Source: Isoetes taiwanensis (lineage: Eukaryota > Streptophyta > Lycopodiopsida > Isoetales > Isoetaceae). From it: DNA of 64,000 nt. Under the pieces are notes generated by a model, which had not been told where the DNA came from, did not search any database, and worked only from the letters and a program-made list of their open reading frames with translations. Shown here one piece after another: positions 1 to 12,268 of this stretch. Each line of letters begins with the position of its first letter. Position 1 is the stretch's first letter. Where the stretch lies: positions 13,951,410 through 14,015,409 of the forward strand of contig JAJEKV010000008.1 of assembly GCA_021234155.1 (NCBI GenBank). The letters run 5' to 3'. Position numbers and translations under genes: made by a program.

Positions 1-284
1 GTGCACATGCATACATATGCACATACATGCATGGGCCATGCACCGTGCATATGGGCCGTCAGATGGGGGAAGGTGAAATCTGGATCGTTCAAACTATAAG
101 AGAGGAAGGTGACAAGAAGTTCCTATGCATGTGGTTAGGTGGCATACATGTGCATGCAAGCATTTATTATAATCATGAGGTGGCATGTGCATTTATTTGC
201 CACCATATCTTTATCTATATTTTTTAATATATAGATTTTGAGGTGGCATTGTAATTAATTTATGCATTTTTTTACCTTTATAAT
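1..284. other. AT-rich flank without a gene
   Basis: I see no coding signal here. The first 60 bases are a cluster of CATGCA/TGCATG palindromic words (for example around 9-13, 29-33 and 38-50), which gives a locally self-complementary stretch. The rest is AT-rich and unremarkable. Confidence 0.5.
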
Positions 285-520
285 ATAAAAATCTTAATGT
301 GAAACGTGGCAACCTATATCTTGCTTTCTTTTTCAAGTTTCCTTTCAAACTTTAACCATGAGGACGAGCTTGATGTAACTACATGGCAATATTTTTTGCC
401 TTTTATTATAGAAAAACCTTAATGTGAAACGTGGCAAGCTATATTTTGCTTTCTTTTCATGTTTTCTTTCAAACTTTATCATGAGGACGAGCTTGATGTC
501 ATGTGAACTACATGACAACC
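285..520. repeat. Tandem duplication, about 126-bp period
   Basis: Two adjacent diverged copies are visible, at about 285-390 and 411-520. Both carry CTTAATGTGAAACGTGGCAA near the start, a TTTGCTTTCTTTT-like stretch, and ATGAGGACGAGCTTGATGT near the end. The copies differ by small indels and substitutions, so the duplication is not recent. No reading frame of note spans it. Confidence 0.8.
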
Positions 521-640
521 TTTCCTTCCAACATCTTTTTTTTTCTAAACTAAGGACGCCTAGAATCTTTGGAAAATTATTCCTCTCCTTCTTCTCTACG
601 GAGTTCCAGCTTCGCACTCCATGAGCGTCCGCTAAAACTC

Positions 641-1215
641 TCGCATTAGGGAAATCTTCATAGAGTCTAAGCGAATCTAGGAAAATTTGCATAGAATCAT
701 GAAGAATCTAAGGAACTTTGGGTTAATCTTTGGGAACATAGGGGGAATCTTATGAGAATCTTGGGGTATTCTTAAGAAACCTTAGGGAATCTAAGGGGAT
801 ATAGGGGAATCTTAAGGGAATCTAGGGATTCTTAAACAAATTCATGTGAATCCCCGTAGAATAATGGGGAATCTTTGTAGGATCTTAGGAAATCCAAGAG
901 AAACTTTGTAGAATTTTAGGGAATCTACGAGAAATGCATAGGGATCTAGGGGTTCTATGGGAATCTCAAGAAAATCTTTCAGAATCTAGGGGAATCCAAG
1001 AGAATCTGCATAAAATCTAGGGGAATCTTGATAGAATCTAAGTGAATCTAAGAGAATCTATATAGAATCTGAGGGAATCTAGAGGAATCTAGGGATAAGC
1101 TTTAGGAATCTAAGGGAATCTCAAAAGAATCTTTATGAATCTAGAAGAATCTAAAGGAATCTTGATTAAAACTTTGAGAATCAAAGCAGAATCTTGATTG
1201 AATCATGGTAAAATT
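641..1215. repeat. Degenerate GAATCT-based short tandem array
   Basis: For about 570 bases the sequence is built from variants of a 9-12 base word of the form GGGAATCTA(A/G)G, repeated dozens of times with drift in spacing (GGAATCTAGGGGAATCTAAG, AGAATCTAAGTGAATCTAAG and similar). It is a decayed minisatellite. It fades out near 1215, where ordinary AT-rich sequence resumes. No coding function is apparent. Confidence 0.88.
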
Positions 1216-2446
1216 TTGTATTTTATCATCTTTTGCAGACCCTAAATTTCACAACCACTTGTATACTATATATATATTGATATAATATTCCATACTGCAT
1301 GGTTTCCAAAGGTATTTTGCTTTGTTTTGTTTTATGTGAAGTGTGAAATTTGTCTAAGCTTCTTAATGTCCCCATAGGAACACACTGATTATTAACATTC
1401 GTAGTAATTCGACATCCATGTTGTGCATTTCAAACCCCTTGATTACATGGGCTTTTGCACCTGGGTGTTTGGTCTAGTCGTAACACATTAGTCTTAGATC
1501 GAATTTATTTGAGCTTGAGGCCACCCAGAGACGCATTCAATGTAAGGTGATTGAGGGCAAGAACCAACAAAGCAATGTTGGTATGGTGTGTGCACCATAT
1601 GTCCAATCTGATGCTGCCAATGTGGCATGACGTAAAAATTGCTTCTTCTCTTCTTTGAATCCTGCTCATATGTTCACTTTGGAACAAGTTTTCACAAGTT
1701 GACATAAGCACTATAAGAACAAAATTTCATAATGCTGATCATCATCTCCAATCTCTATTATTACACATTTGAAGATGGGTTCTTTTAAAACCCTCAATCT
1801 TTTCAATCACCTCCTTTTGTCAGAGCTAGAAGGAGCATGAGGAGTAAGTACATCTATAATCAATAGTATCATTTTTTTACATCTTGAAGCTTTTTATACT
1901 ACACAATATGAAAAGTTTGATATAAACTTTGTTGTGAAGGAATATGAAGCAAAGACAACAAGGTGCCTTTACATTATGGGTTGCCATTAAAACCAATTGT
2001 GACCTCAAAACCATGGAGTAATAAGCCATAATAGTACTATGATGTCTTCTAGTACATTTGTAATATAGAGATTGGTTTGGGAGATGTATTGAGTCTAAAA
2101 CATGATCATGGAGTGCACTCTATCTGTACACAATATAGCTGCAAACTTTAGGGTTCACAAAAACACTGCAGTTTTTTCAATGGGCTTTTTCTTGACTTTA
2201 ATTGCTCACAAATGCTCATACTATCTCAACAAGAATGAAAGAACATCAACAACGTTAGCCCTAACGATGCCAGGATGCCATATTGACAAACGCATCCTTT
2301 TCTTTTTGAGATCTCATATTTTCATTTTAAATCCTTCCTCCTTCTGCTTTCTTTTGAATCCATGCTTTTCTTGTAATTTGCTCTACATTTCTATTTTTGC
2401 AAGCATATAGAACTATCGAAATCATTTTTGCCCTCTGTACGAGATC
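1216..2446. other. No recognisable gene
   Basis: AT-rich sequence. The short open frames here (minus strand 1505-1711, plus strand 2102-2410) resemble nothing I know and lack splice or promoter context. I see no structured repeat beyond short TA runs near 1270. Confidence 0.5.
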
Positions 2447-2933
2447 TTAGACAAAATTAATACATGACTGATCCTGCCTGAGATCATGTAGGCAGCAATA
2501 ATCCTGCCTCTTGAAGCCTACTACCTGCCAGTTAGAACGTGGAACAAAAAATAATCTCCAATCATGAGTGTTTTTTGAGTCCCTTAGCTCAAGAGCAAAT
2601 CTCTCCAACTCCTTCACCCACACCTCTAGGGTTTGCCCTTCGGCAATCCAAAAAGAATAGGTACATACCTTGAGACATATTTGGTTGAAATTCTTAGAAA
2701 TAGTCCTCAATTATTACTCCTCACTAATAAATTGACTAAGCAGGTTGGCTATCAGCAGTTTCAGCTTCTGTAGCAGCAAAGATATGACACTCATCCTCAA
2801 TATAATCTTTAGGTTCGTCATCGCATGATTCCAATGGCTCCTCCCGCTCTATTTTCATTGATGTTGCCTGGGACATCTGAATGATGTATGGACAATCATA
2901 TATCCTATAACCGACTGGAAACATCAGAAACAT
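2447..2933 (-). other. Two adjacent unidentified open frames
   Basis: Read on the minus strand, 2933-2736 encodes 65 residues with an acidic C-terminal half (motifs EREEPLESCDDEP and YIEDECHIFAATEAE). It is followed by 2710-2447, 87 residues, with WVKELERFALELRDSKN and FVPRSNWQVVGFKRQDY. The composition looks protein-like rather than random: acidic runs and few low-complexity stretches. I recognise no family. They could be exons of a decayed transposon or host gene, or chance frames. There is no convincing start context or splice site. Confidence 0.2.
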
Positions 2934-3169
2934 GCTTCATCCTATATAGCTTCTTCTTTCCTATTCTTTAGAATAGATTGCGGAAGTTGGGTACAACTTT
3001 ACTGTAGCGTAGAACATGATAGGGGACCACAAATGGCGCCCTATCCTTTATTGGCCCCCCCATCCGTAACAAAAAAAGGTCTTGTTTAGGGTTTATTTTG
3101 GCGCTCCCCTGCACCAACGACTTGGCGCCTTGCAACCAAGAATTGCTCCCCTAGAATTGCTCCTCATGT

Positions 3170-3720
3170 CATTCAAAATGGACATGACATATCTTGGTGA
3201 TTGCCCTAAGCAAGATTAAATGGTGACTGCATAGAGACAGCCACTTTTTATGGTCTGCAAGAATTTTGGCGCAAAAAAAAATTTGGATCACACCTTTTGA
3301 AGGGAGATTTGACGGCAAATTGAAGATTAAAACCAGCCTTGGAATCATCCATCTTTCTGGCATTCTATTAGAAATGGCTTAAGTAACATCCCCTATGATA
3401 AATGCATTCTAGCTGGAGATTTGAATATGGTCATGTATAGCTATATGAGAAGCACAAATTTTAGGTCTTTACTCAACCAAAACCAAAATAGTTAATCTCA
3501 TCTTATCTATTCCCACAATGTGACCTTAGCCAGAACTCAACTTAACTCTTTCGGCTGGTTTAATCAAAGATTGGTTGATCGTATTCATTGTCTTCATGAT
3601 AGGTTTTACCTTAATGAAAATCTGTGGAGTATCAATTCTAGGGTCTCCAACTTAAATGGCTATACCATTTATGACCACTTCCCCCAGCTTTTGGAGATTA
3701 GAAGTAATAAATGAGGCAAA
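3170..3720 (+). mobile_element. LINE endonuclease-domain remnant
   Basis: Plus-strand frames around 3330-3480 read NHPSFWHSIRNGLSN and then ILAGDLNMVMYS. The second matches the G-D-(F/L)-N-M core of the apurinic-like endonuclease of plant non-LTR retrotransposons. The frame is interrupted near 3493 and continues from 3520 to 3714 with LNSFGWFNQRLVDRIHCLHD and INSRVSNLNGYTIYDHFPQL. The latter corresponds to the region ending in S-D-H, here written YDHFP. No reverse transcriptase follows, so this is an isolated, decayed piece. In an intact element the endonuclease nicks the genomic target for reverse transcription. Confidence 0.72.
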
Positions 3721-6080
3721 AGAAGTTCCTACTTCAAGATGAATATAGCTCTCCTTGATTATCCAGACTTTTTTAATAGCTGGAGCAAATTATTAACAGT
3801 TACCCAACCCCTCAAAATTGGTTTGGTTGGATGGATTTGTGGGTGAACTGTGGCAAGAACATTAAGATATCGATGTTTGACTGATCAACATCATTATGGG
3901 ATGTTGAGTGTTGTTTAATGATGTTGTGACAATGTTTAAAGATGTCCAAATGTTGACTTACAACATCAAATCCTTGTAGTGGAAAGGAGTATATATCGGT
4001 AGTCGTGTATACATATGCAGTTGAAGTGAAATATCTACAGAGTATTCCTATTTCATGCATGACCATCAAGTATATAATTGTTGCACGACTCTACACACAA
4101 TATCACCCAATACACTATATGAACATGCATATATACATATGCAAGTACCATATCCATCTATATAAATAGTAGTATAAATAGAATTTTAAAGTAGTTCAAA
4201 ACACTAGCTCCTTTTTCACCCCGCGATACGCCAATGAGAATTTGAAGATTAGAGACTAGTTCTTAGTGATGCCAAGCAAAGCATGGTCATCATCCTCAAA
4301 TTCTCATGTTTAGAGCTTAGGGTTTATTAGTTAGAGTTTAGGTTTTAAAGTCTACAAGTTCAAGATTTAGGGTTTATCATATCACAAAATTTAAGAAGTG
4401 AAAAGAATGTAATATACAACTCAAGGCAGTGTTACATAGCAACTATATCATCATATCACCAGTACTTCATGTGCTTATGTTTGTTACTGAAATTGGATGT
4501 CTTTAGACATATCCATCAAGCTTTAAACTATACACAATTCAAATTTAATAGTAGTTCTGTATGTTTTGAGCTGCCAAATTCTACTTCTATTAGAGACAAC
4601 CTTTTCAAAATATGGATATACTAAACCAATGTTATGGTAACTTTGTGAATGCAAATTACTTCTTATGCATTATAAATCTTGACATCTATCTAATTTTCTT
4701 ACAATATAATTTCTTGCGGTGATCCTATTCATTGTTTTCATGATAGGTTTTAATTTCTTGCCTATCACACATGCCTAAACCCCTAGCCTTAAGTTTAGAC
4801 ATTGTTTGTTTTCTGAGTCACTACAATGCTTTTCTACAAAACTGACAAAATAAGACAAAATAGTAATGTATCACATGAAATCTCACAAGCATTAATGTTT
4901 GTTATTGCAGACAATGTTCTAAGCACAATTTTCCTTCCCACATTCCTTCTAAGACATTATATTTGCTCATGAACTATTTATTTAATGAACCAATTAATAC
5001 AATCTCCTATTTGATAATCTCCTAGAACGGCCCAGCCAAGCACCTATTTGATAATGCTTCCCTAATCAACAACCTTAACCTAATGAATAAGTTATCTATG
5101 TCCAAGTCCAAACATAAAAAAGTCGTTTGCTCTTTTTGAATGAGAATGTAAGTATAGTTTCAGCAAATCATATTTGTTTTAGCCTATGAAACTTCTTCCC
5201 CAGGCTACGAACTTGGAAGCCCGACCCTAGAGGGCCCAAGAGATATCAAAATACCAAGACACAGAGGATATAATACAAAAGACCAATACCAAAGACCAAC
5301 ACGTGATGTTCATTACATATGTAATATACATATGCCTAAAAGATCAATTCTCAATGATGCCCATGATTCCAATCACAATCTAGCCATGTCGCAGTAGCTT
5401 GTCCATAAGAAAAAGCTTACCCTTCATAAGGAATACAAACACCAACCATTCCCCACATAAGGATTGCAATTTCATATTAGCTTCCATTAAATCTAGTAGC
5501 CATGATAACTTACTATATTTTCTACATGTAATCCCCTTGCCAAGGTTACTCATACATTCAATACCATGTCGAGGTAGCAAACTCAGTGATGAAGATCATG
5601 ACCACAATCCAAACATGTCTAGAAAGTCATAAGCATGTCTGTCATTAATGTAGCTCCAACACCTATGTTCTTCACTGAACAAGGAAAGACACTAACATTT
5701 CACACAATGCAAAACATACCTCAGAACTATCTCCCATGAGGAATACAACGTCCCATACCATTTATACCTTGAATCCATTAATTATAATGCTCTTTATAAA
5801 TGGTAATGCAACAACTTAGGCACTTTACAATTGTACACTTTAGGCTAGCAATACTTCACGTTATATCCACATTCAGAAACCCCCAAGCTTCTCGTGGCTC
5901 TCCTTGTACCCATATGAAGTCATCTAAATCCTTGAGCATGTCTAGATTAGTCACATTACAATATCGAAGGTTTTAGAATGCTCATCTAGCTATGGTTTTT
6001 AATATTCCATATTAAAAACACCACTTGCGGTACCTTCCAAGGTTAATTACCACGACTATTGATGGCGCTTAAAAATCCAC
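3721..6080. other. No recognisable gene; AT-rich
   Basis: Nothing in either strand resembles a known protein. Around 4316-4375 there are scattered TTTAGGG-like words (TTAGGGTTTATT, AGTTTAGG, TTTAGGGTTTATC), too irregular to be a telomeric tract. At 5355-5400 and 5560-5620 similar phrases (CATGTCG(C/A)(A/G)GTAGC, and ATGATG followed by an ATCACAATC- or ACCACAATC-like run) occur twice, suggesting an old local duplication. Confidence 0.45.
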
Positions 6081-6136
6081 AAATACTTACTCAATAATCT
6101 TTGATGTCAAATACTTACTCAATAATCTTTGATGTC
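6081..6136. repeat. Perfect 28-bp tandem duplication
   Basis: The 28-base unit AAATACTTACTCAATAAT... occurs at 6081-6108 and is repeated without a gap at 6109-6136. The identity is complete, so the duplication is recent, or it is an assembly slip. Confidence 0.9.
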
Positions 6137-7105
6137 AGATGACTGCTTATGCCTATTGCATGTGCTATTCCTTATTAAAAACCCACAATCAGCTTCCAAT
6201 TTACATTACAACACTTACAAGATCCACATACGAACTTGATGCGGAACTTAATTATCCTTGATGCCGAGGGGTCATTGACACTCGACATCTGTGCTAGGCT
6301 ATTTCTCAGCATTGGCCCCATCTCCATGAGTTAAGAAATATATTTTATCCCAATCAACTTATGATTATTCTGCCCAATTCTTCATGCTCCAATCTCCTCT
6401 GCTGCTAAGCTCAGATGCAATCCAATTCCATCCATGGGTACTTAGCTTGATTTTCTGACATACAAATAAATTGACAAAAGCAACAAATACAAGTCCAACA
6501 AGATAAAACACAAAACATAAAAGGACAAAAACATAGCATGAACACAAAATAGCATTGGAGAGCTCGGTGCCGACTAGATCCAATTCAACTCTGCCTTTTC
6601 TGAATTTTCCATGCTGAATCGGTGCTTTTCAGGTAATTTTTATCCATTCTTGACTCAGAATCAACCCTTCCAGAGATGTTTCCACTCACTGATTACCTTC
6701 CGTAGCCTTATGAGTCTCCAACAAACTCATAATTTATCATATTCACATCCAAACATCATGTATAGAATAATCAATGATAGCTCATAGTACCTCAATTAAT
6801 CAATAATAAAACCCCACCTGAGAATTTCTTCATGCATAGATCTCTGGACCCTTTGTCGTTGCTTACACCTCAAAATATCACCTTCTAGCTCCAAGAATCA
6901 AACTGTAGAAAAAGATATATAGTGCAGTCAATTCTGACCTAGCATCATTATTTCTGTCATAACTTTTGCATATGGACGAATTTTTGGGTGATCAGATCCA
7001 TTCTAGAAAGCTTACTTAAGAATATTTCCAGCAAAACAAAAATCACCTAAAAGGAATCTTGAATCGCTGAGATATGATGCTCCAAAGTTCGGCCACTAAA
7101 ACTGC
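6137..7105. other. No recognisable gene
   Basis: AT-rich sequence. The minus-strand frame 6365-6583 has a hydrophobic stretch (CYVFVLLCFVFYLVGLVFVAF) but no family resemblance and no gene context. It may be non-coding retroelement sequence belonging with the gag-like remnant that follows. Confidence 0.4.
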
Positions 7106-7319
7106 CTAGAAATTGCTTCTTTTGCCTTCAAACTCTGCAACTCCTTCCTTAATTTTCATTGTATCCAATACTTTTCTACATTTTCTATACGACAATTCTT
7201 CTTGAAACATAGAAATAAAATAACTTTTCATTTCATTCCATGTAGACATAGAGTCAAGATTTGAGTACATCAAGTTAGCTGCTACACTGCGTAAAGTTAT
7301 TGGAAAAACAACACCCTTA
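7106..7319 (-). pseudogene. LTR-retrotransposon gag-like fragment
   Basis: On the minus strand about 71 codons are open. They include FPITLRSVAANLMYSNLDS followed by MSTWNEMKSYFISMFQEE and RKVLDTMKIKEGVAEFEG. This follows the plant retrotransposon gag pattern (P-L-(T/S)-L-(R/K)-x-x-A-x-x-W-Y near the start, then a TW..(L/M)K..F...F block). The conserved W-Y is changed to L-M-Y. No zinc knuckle, protease or polymerase follows on either side, so it is a short relic. Assignment is by pattern only. Confidence 0.45.
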
Positions 7320-7940
7320 CGGCATCTTCATCATGGCTTGATTTTGGTTAGAGCTTCAAATTGCTTTACATGAGTTTTTGTTTTGGTCTTGTTAGAATCA
7401 TCATGATTGTAGATGGAATATTCCAAAGCCATATATGACTTTTGTATAGCTTTAAATGCAATTTTGTCTTTTTTTGAACTAGAATGTTTAAAAATACCTT
7501 ATTTGTGATGTTTGAAGTTTGAAACCTTGCATTCAAGGTTATTAAACAGCAATTTTACCAAACCTACTGAGGAAATGTTTTTAAGCTCTTAATCTTTTTT
7601 TTTTTTAGATATTCTAATTTGATTGGCTTAAATAAATAAATAATATTTGTATAATATCTTCTCAAACCCTCACAAATTTGGTAGGTCTGAGCTACGAGGA
7701 ACCTTGTTCTTCCATAATTTGGCAACCGTTTCCGCTTCCTTTAGCCTCTCTTCAATTAACCTAATGATTTTGGACGATGTTCTTGCTCTGCAGCAATATC
7801 GGCTTTAGGGACGACCGTGGCAGAGAAACATAGTGCTTTGCAAACCCTATGATCATTTGATTTTGAGCACTACACATTATATTTTCGGCCTTGAGAGTTT
7901 ATCTTGATTCTTTGCTAATACAATATTGTTCTACAATATT
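7320..7940. other. No recognisable gene
   Basis: AT-rich spacer with a T-run near 7594-7605. No coding signal or organised repeat was seen. Confidence 0.4.
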
Positions 7941-8069
7941 ACATATTTACCAACTCCTCTATCAATATTGTATATTTATTCTTCTTATCCCTTCCTTACC
8001 AACTCCTCTATCAATATTACATATTTACCAACTCCTCTATCAATATTGTATATTTATTCTTCTTATCCC
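7941..8069. repeat. Nested tandem duplication, about 50-bp and 28-bp units
   Basis: A block containing TACCAACTCCTCTATCAATA followed by TTGTATATTTATTCTTCTTA occurs at about 7941-7990 and again at 8019-8069. A shorter copy of its first half lies between (about 7995-8018). Copies are nearly identical, which indicates slippage or unequal exchange. Confidence 0.85.
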
Positions 8070-9193
8070 ACATTCGGTACACACATCCTCGTAGATCCGT
8101 AGCTAAATTAGCCCCACCCATTTTATGCAATTTATGCAATCCATATCAGTACACACATCCTCCTCCATGGCTAAATTGGCCCCATACGTTTTTTTGCTCC
8201 AAGAATAACAGGAACCACCACATTCTTTAGAATATCCTCACGAGCAGCTGATATTGTAACCCAAAGTACATAGCCAATTGGCTATGGAGATAAAAAAAGG
8301 ATTAGAAGGAAGGCTCGCAACTTAATTGAGACATCTTTATCTGATGAGAAGCCAGATAGTACTAGAATAAAACTATAAAACGAATTCCAATAAAATAATC
8401 TAGTATAATAATCTACTGCCCACGTGGCTAATTTTTTTCCAACCACAGCTTCATTGTCAGAAGTTTCCACCGAGAGCTTTCAGCGACTGAAACTGAAGTC
8501 GGCAGATTTTCTCAAGATGTCTTGAGAGCCACGAATGTAGTTTCTTAAAGCCTAAAAAACCACCTATATAAAAACCCACAACAAGATTTTGCCACCAAGT
8601 TGTAGACTTTCTCATATGCTTCTCATGGTCAATCAATGCCATTCTCAAACCCTTGATCTCAATACTTTCGAAGATTGAATGATCTTACTTGAGGCAAAGT
8701 TGCAATCGTTCAGGTTGCTCAAAGCTCTATCCACTCTACAACTTTTGGGTTCACCAGGAACTCCCTGCGTTATCCAATCTATAAATCTCCATCTTGAAAT
8801 ACTCTCCAACATAAAATAAAAAACCGTTTCCGGAGCACAAAACTATTGTCAATGGCATGGACCAAGAATCCTGCGTTTCTCCAGCCTGCAATCCGTGATT
8901 CAAACCCCTGTAACTCCACAAACCCCCTTTAACCTTAAATTAGATCCATGTACAAAATGTCTACCAATTTATGAATTTTCACAATCCTAAAGTTTTTGAT
9001 GCATAAAATGTTCAAAGCTGCAAGTCTCTGTGCGTGCAATCCTTTGGCAATACTTTAGTCTACAGGTTTGATGCGCAAGCTATTTCCAAAATTTTATTTG
9101 TCTCATGGAATCATGCCACAGTGTTTGCTTTGACCGTTTACCAAGGCAGGTCACCAGGGACAAGCATCATTTTGCTCCTGGATGTACCTAGCT
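8070..9193. other. Spacer downstream of the NDUFAF3-like gene
   Basis: No coding family is recognised. The minus-strand frames 8282-8470 and 8457-8648 have no known relatives and could be transcript read-through or chance. Confidence 0.4.
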
Positions 9194-9199
9194 TTTATT
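9194..9199 (-). terminator. Candidate poly(A) signal of the NDUFAF3-like gene
   Basis: The plus strand reads TTTATT, that is AATAAA on the minus strand, about 95 bases after the stop codon at 9294-9296. Position and motif fit a polyadenylation signal, but no transcript evidence is available. Confidence 0.4.
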
Positions 9200-9293
9200 A
9201 ACTAAACCACCTTCTATCTCCCTTGCCCACATTTTATGAGACTTTAACCACTCAGGGCATATAGATGACTCATTTAAAGGCAGCCTTCAAATT

Positions 9294-12151
9294 TCAGCTC
9301 AGTCCATATGGCAGCAGAGCGGCAGCTACAGATCTCCCTTCCTCATTTAAGAAATTAAATGTGGATGCAGCATTTCTCTGAACCATTTCCCATGTTAATA
9401 ATCACTAGAAGGAAACAATCAGCGCTCTATGTACAGTGGCAAACATAAGATAGATACCGTATCTACTGCTTCTATTTTCATCCCATTAGAACGCAAGAAA
9501 TCTCGCAGGTCTTTCCCAACGTGCTCAATCCTTCTTCCGCAGCCAATTACCAAAATTGCTAATCAAACAAGACACGTAAGAAACAAAACTGAGACCAGTT
9601 TTAGAGTGTTGATTTTCAAAGACTGATAGAATTTACCAGGAGCAGGCCGCAATAATTCAAAGAGAGTCAAGCTGCAAACCCACAATCACATAGTCAAGAC
9701 AAGCCAGCAGATACAAAAATCACTCCAATAACCAAGAATGAACAACCAATAACAATAAGAATAATCAAAGTTCAGTTGCCGTATATTGCCAAAGGCATTT
9801 CTAGTCTGCGTATGAAAGGTGCAGAAGCAAATTGGGAGACAATCATGCTGGCAGAAGCACTGCCAGATTATCATGTAAATAGGCATGATATAAGAGCAAT
9901 GTATCCAATCAAGAGGAGGTGAATGGTCAATACTGAATATTGGTTCACAATCTTATAAAGACTACTCATGGACAACATAAGGTGTGGCAAATAAAACGTT
10001 TAGCCGTCATTAAAAGAAACAAAAGGCCTCATAAAGACCCTTCATAAACTAATCAGTTCAGGCCAGAAGACATGGATGCCATCCATCACCAGACTAGTTT
10101 TAGAACAGAAATGCTGTTGAAACAATGGCATAAAGAGATGACATCAAGCTTCCATTCCTAAAGCTATTTCTCTGACAGATAGTTTCCTCAAGCTTCAATC
10201 TCTTGATGGAGTCTCTGGCTGTAAGGTGCTCTGAGGTAACTGCATGGAAAGCCCAGAAGAGCTGGCATGGCAAGGGACCCGGTTGGGCCTTATGGGAAAG
10301 AATGATAATACTGATTTCACCAGTTAATGAATAGACTTGACTCTATTTCCATTAACCACAAATGGTTCACCAGGTGGTTATCACCCCCATCAGCCTTTGA
10401 AGGTGCACTTCTGTAAGATAAATAGCAGCAGCTCAAAATTTTCAACCAACCAGTATATGATGACTCAGATTATGACATGAAGAGATTCCTTTATGGTTTA
10501 TCTTGGTTTCATGTAACTGTCAGCAAAATCAGCTCATGTGTTTGGATCTTTATACAGAGCAGACTTTCCATGAATCATTCTGACAACAAGAACACAGCAA
10601 AAGTATTTATTCAAGTTGGGCCATCGACAGAGCCTGAGTTCAAAGCTCTTTTATTAAAGAGGTGTGGGCTGTTCAATTCTTTGGAGAAATCTTTACTGGA
10701 TGATCTTAAAGCTTCTCAATATAGAAATCTTTTAACACTAATGAATCCCCCTTCCCAAAAAAAGAAAAGATAGCTGGATTCAACAAAATTATCATTTAAT
10801 ATTCTTGAGTCTCAAAACTCAAGAACATAAAGTGCAGATATATTTGCCAAGGTTGAATCTGCAAAGATTCATGGATTTATAAGCTGCTGCTTACGAGGCA
10901 TAAATTGCTGACCAGACCATATTGTATTAATTTCTATAAAACAATAGAACAGATTACTACTTGAAGCATAAACTAAAGTTTAAGAATAACATCTACTAAC
11001 CTTTCGGGTGTTATGTCAGAGAATTTTTTGGGCGTCCATGAAAATGTCAACCCATTGAAACATATAAGAGAACCTTCATGATTGATGCGTTTGTTGAGTT
11101 CGAATCCTTCATCATCATAGCTAGAAATGTAAACACACGAAAGGTATTAGCATGCCATACCAAGCCTACATTGGTAGATCATTTATATCTTAGTGCAACC
11201 GTGTTCTCCCATGTCTATCAACGTACTCTTCTCCCATAGATCATAGGTCCATTTAAACAATAAGTTTTAAATATTAATGACATGTAATTTGAATATGGTA
11301 AGCAGATATAAATAAATCTCTCTCCCATGTGGAAGAATAGCCATAGTGTTGCTTTGGTAGAAGAATTTCATGCCCATATGCCAACAGGGAATTCTAATAC
11401 CTATTTCATGGGGACCTTCCCTTATGTTAGGTTCCACATAAGGGTTTCATACTCAATGTTGCAGGCCACTGACAATTTTAATGTGTGTTACTCTAGAGCT
11501 GGTATTGGTTGTAGAACGATAGATGCTGCTGAAATATACCATATCACCCAATTCCTGTTCCCATCCAATACCATACCCATAATGAATACGACAATTAACA
11601 GGACTGGCTCGCCTTGGGGCTGCCCAAACGGCATGTGACAAACATGATAGAATTGGAAAACCAACTTGTACTAATTTTAAGGAATTCGTTGAGTCTCTTC
11701 TAATAGCAAGAACTTGATACAATTCAACTCAAATAACAAACGATTGCTCTGAATTTGCAAGACTCTCAAGTCTACTTCAGGTTAATCTGTGGATCCTTAG
11801 TGTATAATACAGGGATGAAACGAGGGGAAGTAAATGCAATACATTTCGTGAAAGCTAATTACCCCGTAATGACTACGCGATTCAATTTATCTGCCACTCC
11901 CGAAAGCAAATTAAAATCGTCGTAAATCCCAAAAGCTCTCCTGCGGATGTGTAAAGGACTCCATCACTTGAACAGCTTCATACAATCTATATGTCAGCAT
12001 TACCACATGCATGCCACAGTAGTAAAACCCTAAACCCTAAACCGTATTATGCAAGTGAAAACAAGACAAATAGAAATAGCAGATGAAACCTGCCGGGGGT
12101 TCGAGCACGTAATGCAGGCAACAGAACTCTAGTGTGGTTGAAGAACGCCAT
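9294..12151 (-). CDS. NDUFAF3: NDUFAF3-like (DUF498) mitochondrial complex I assembly protein, six exons
   Basis: A complete gene, complement of join(9294-9377, 9458-9558, 9637-9671, 11001-11120, 11863-11940, 12090-12151). It encodes 159 aa and all five introns are GT-AG. Splicing keeps one open frame from ATG (12151-12149) to TGA (9294-9296). The N-terminus (MAFFNHTRVLLPALRAR) is basic and hydroxylated with no acidic residues, as in mitochondrial presequences. It is followed by FGIYDDFNLL and NHEGSLICFNGLTFSWTPKK. Then come ITPESLTLFELL, the nucleotide-like loop ILVIGCGRRIE, and the family signature NAASTFNFLNEEGR followed by AAALLPYG. Length and block order match NDUFAF3/DUF498 proteins of plants and animals, which act in assembly of respiratory complex I in mitochondria. 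No exon carries a lesion, so I take it as functional. Introns are 78-1329 bases; the largest (9672-11000) holds only a chance open frame. Confidence 0.93.
12025..12043. promoter_or_regulatory. Telo-box repeat in intron 1 of the NDUFAF3-like gene
   Basis: AAACCCTAAACCCTAAACC, two overlapping AAACCCTAA telo-boxes, lies in the first intron, 47-65 bases past the exon 1 donor. In plants telo-boxes near the 5' ends of genes often act with site II elements in ribosomal-protein and mitochondrial-gene expression. A role here is inferred from position. Confidence 0.55.
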
Positions 12152-12268
12152 AGTCATGTGTTCTGCCCAAACATCTGCACGGCTGCAGGAAAAGTTTAAC
12201 GCAATGACCACAAGCTTGTAATAATGCTTCGTTTCGTGCTACTAGATTACTAGGTAATTTCCAAGAGA

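Noticed and set aside
4300-4380. Possible interstitial telomere repeat
   Set aside because: Only a few irregular TTTAGGG-like words, not a tract of (TTTAGGG)n.
10477-10773. 98-codon plus-strand open frame
   Set aside because: It is antisense within an intron of the NDUFAF3-like gene, with no known relative and no splice or promoter context.
11327-11722. Overlapping frames of about 100 codons on both strands
   Set aside because: They fall within intron 2 of the NDUFAF3-like gene and resemble nothing. Chance frames.
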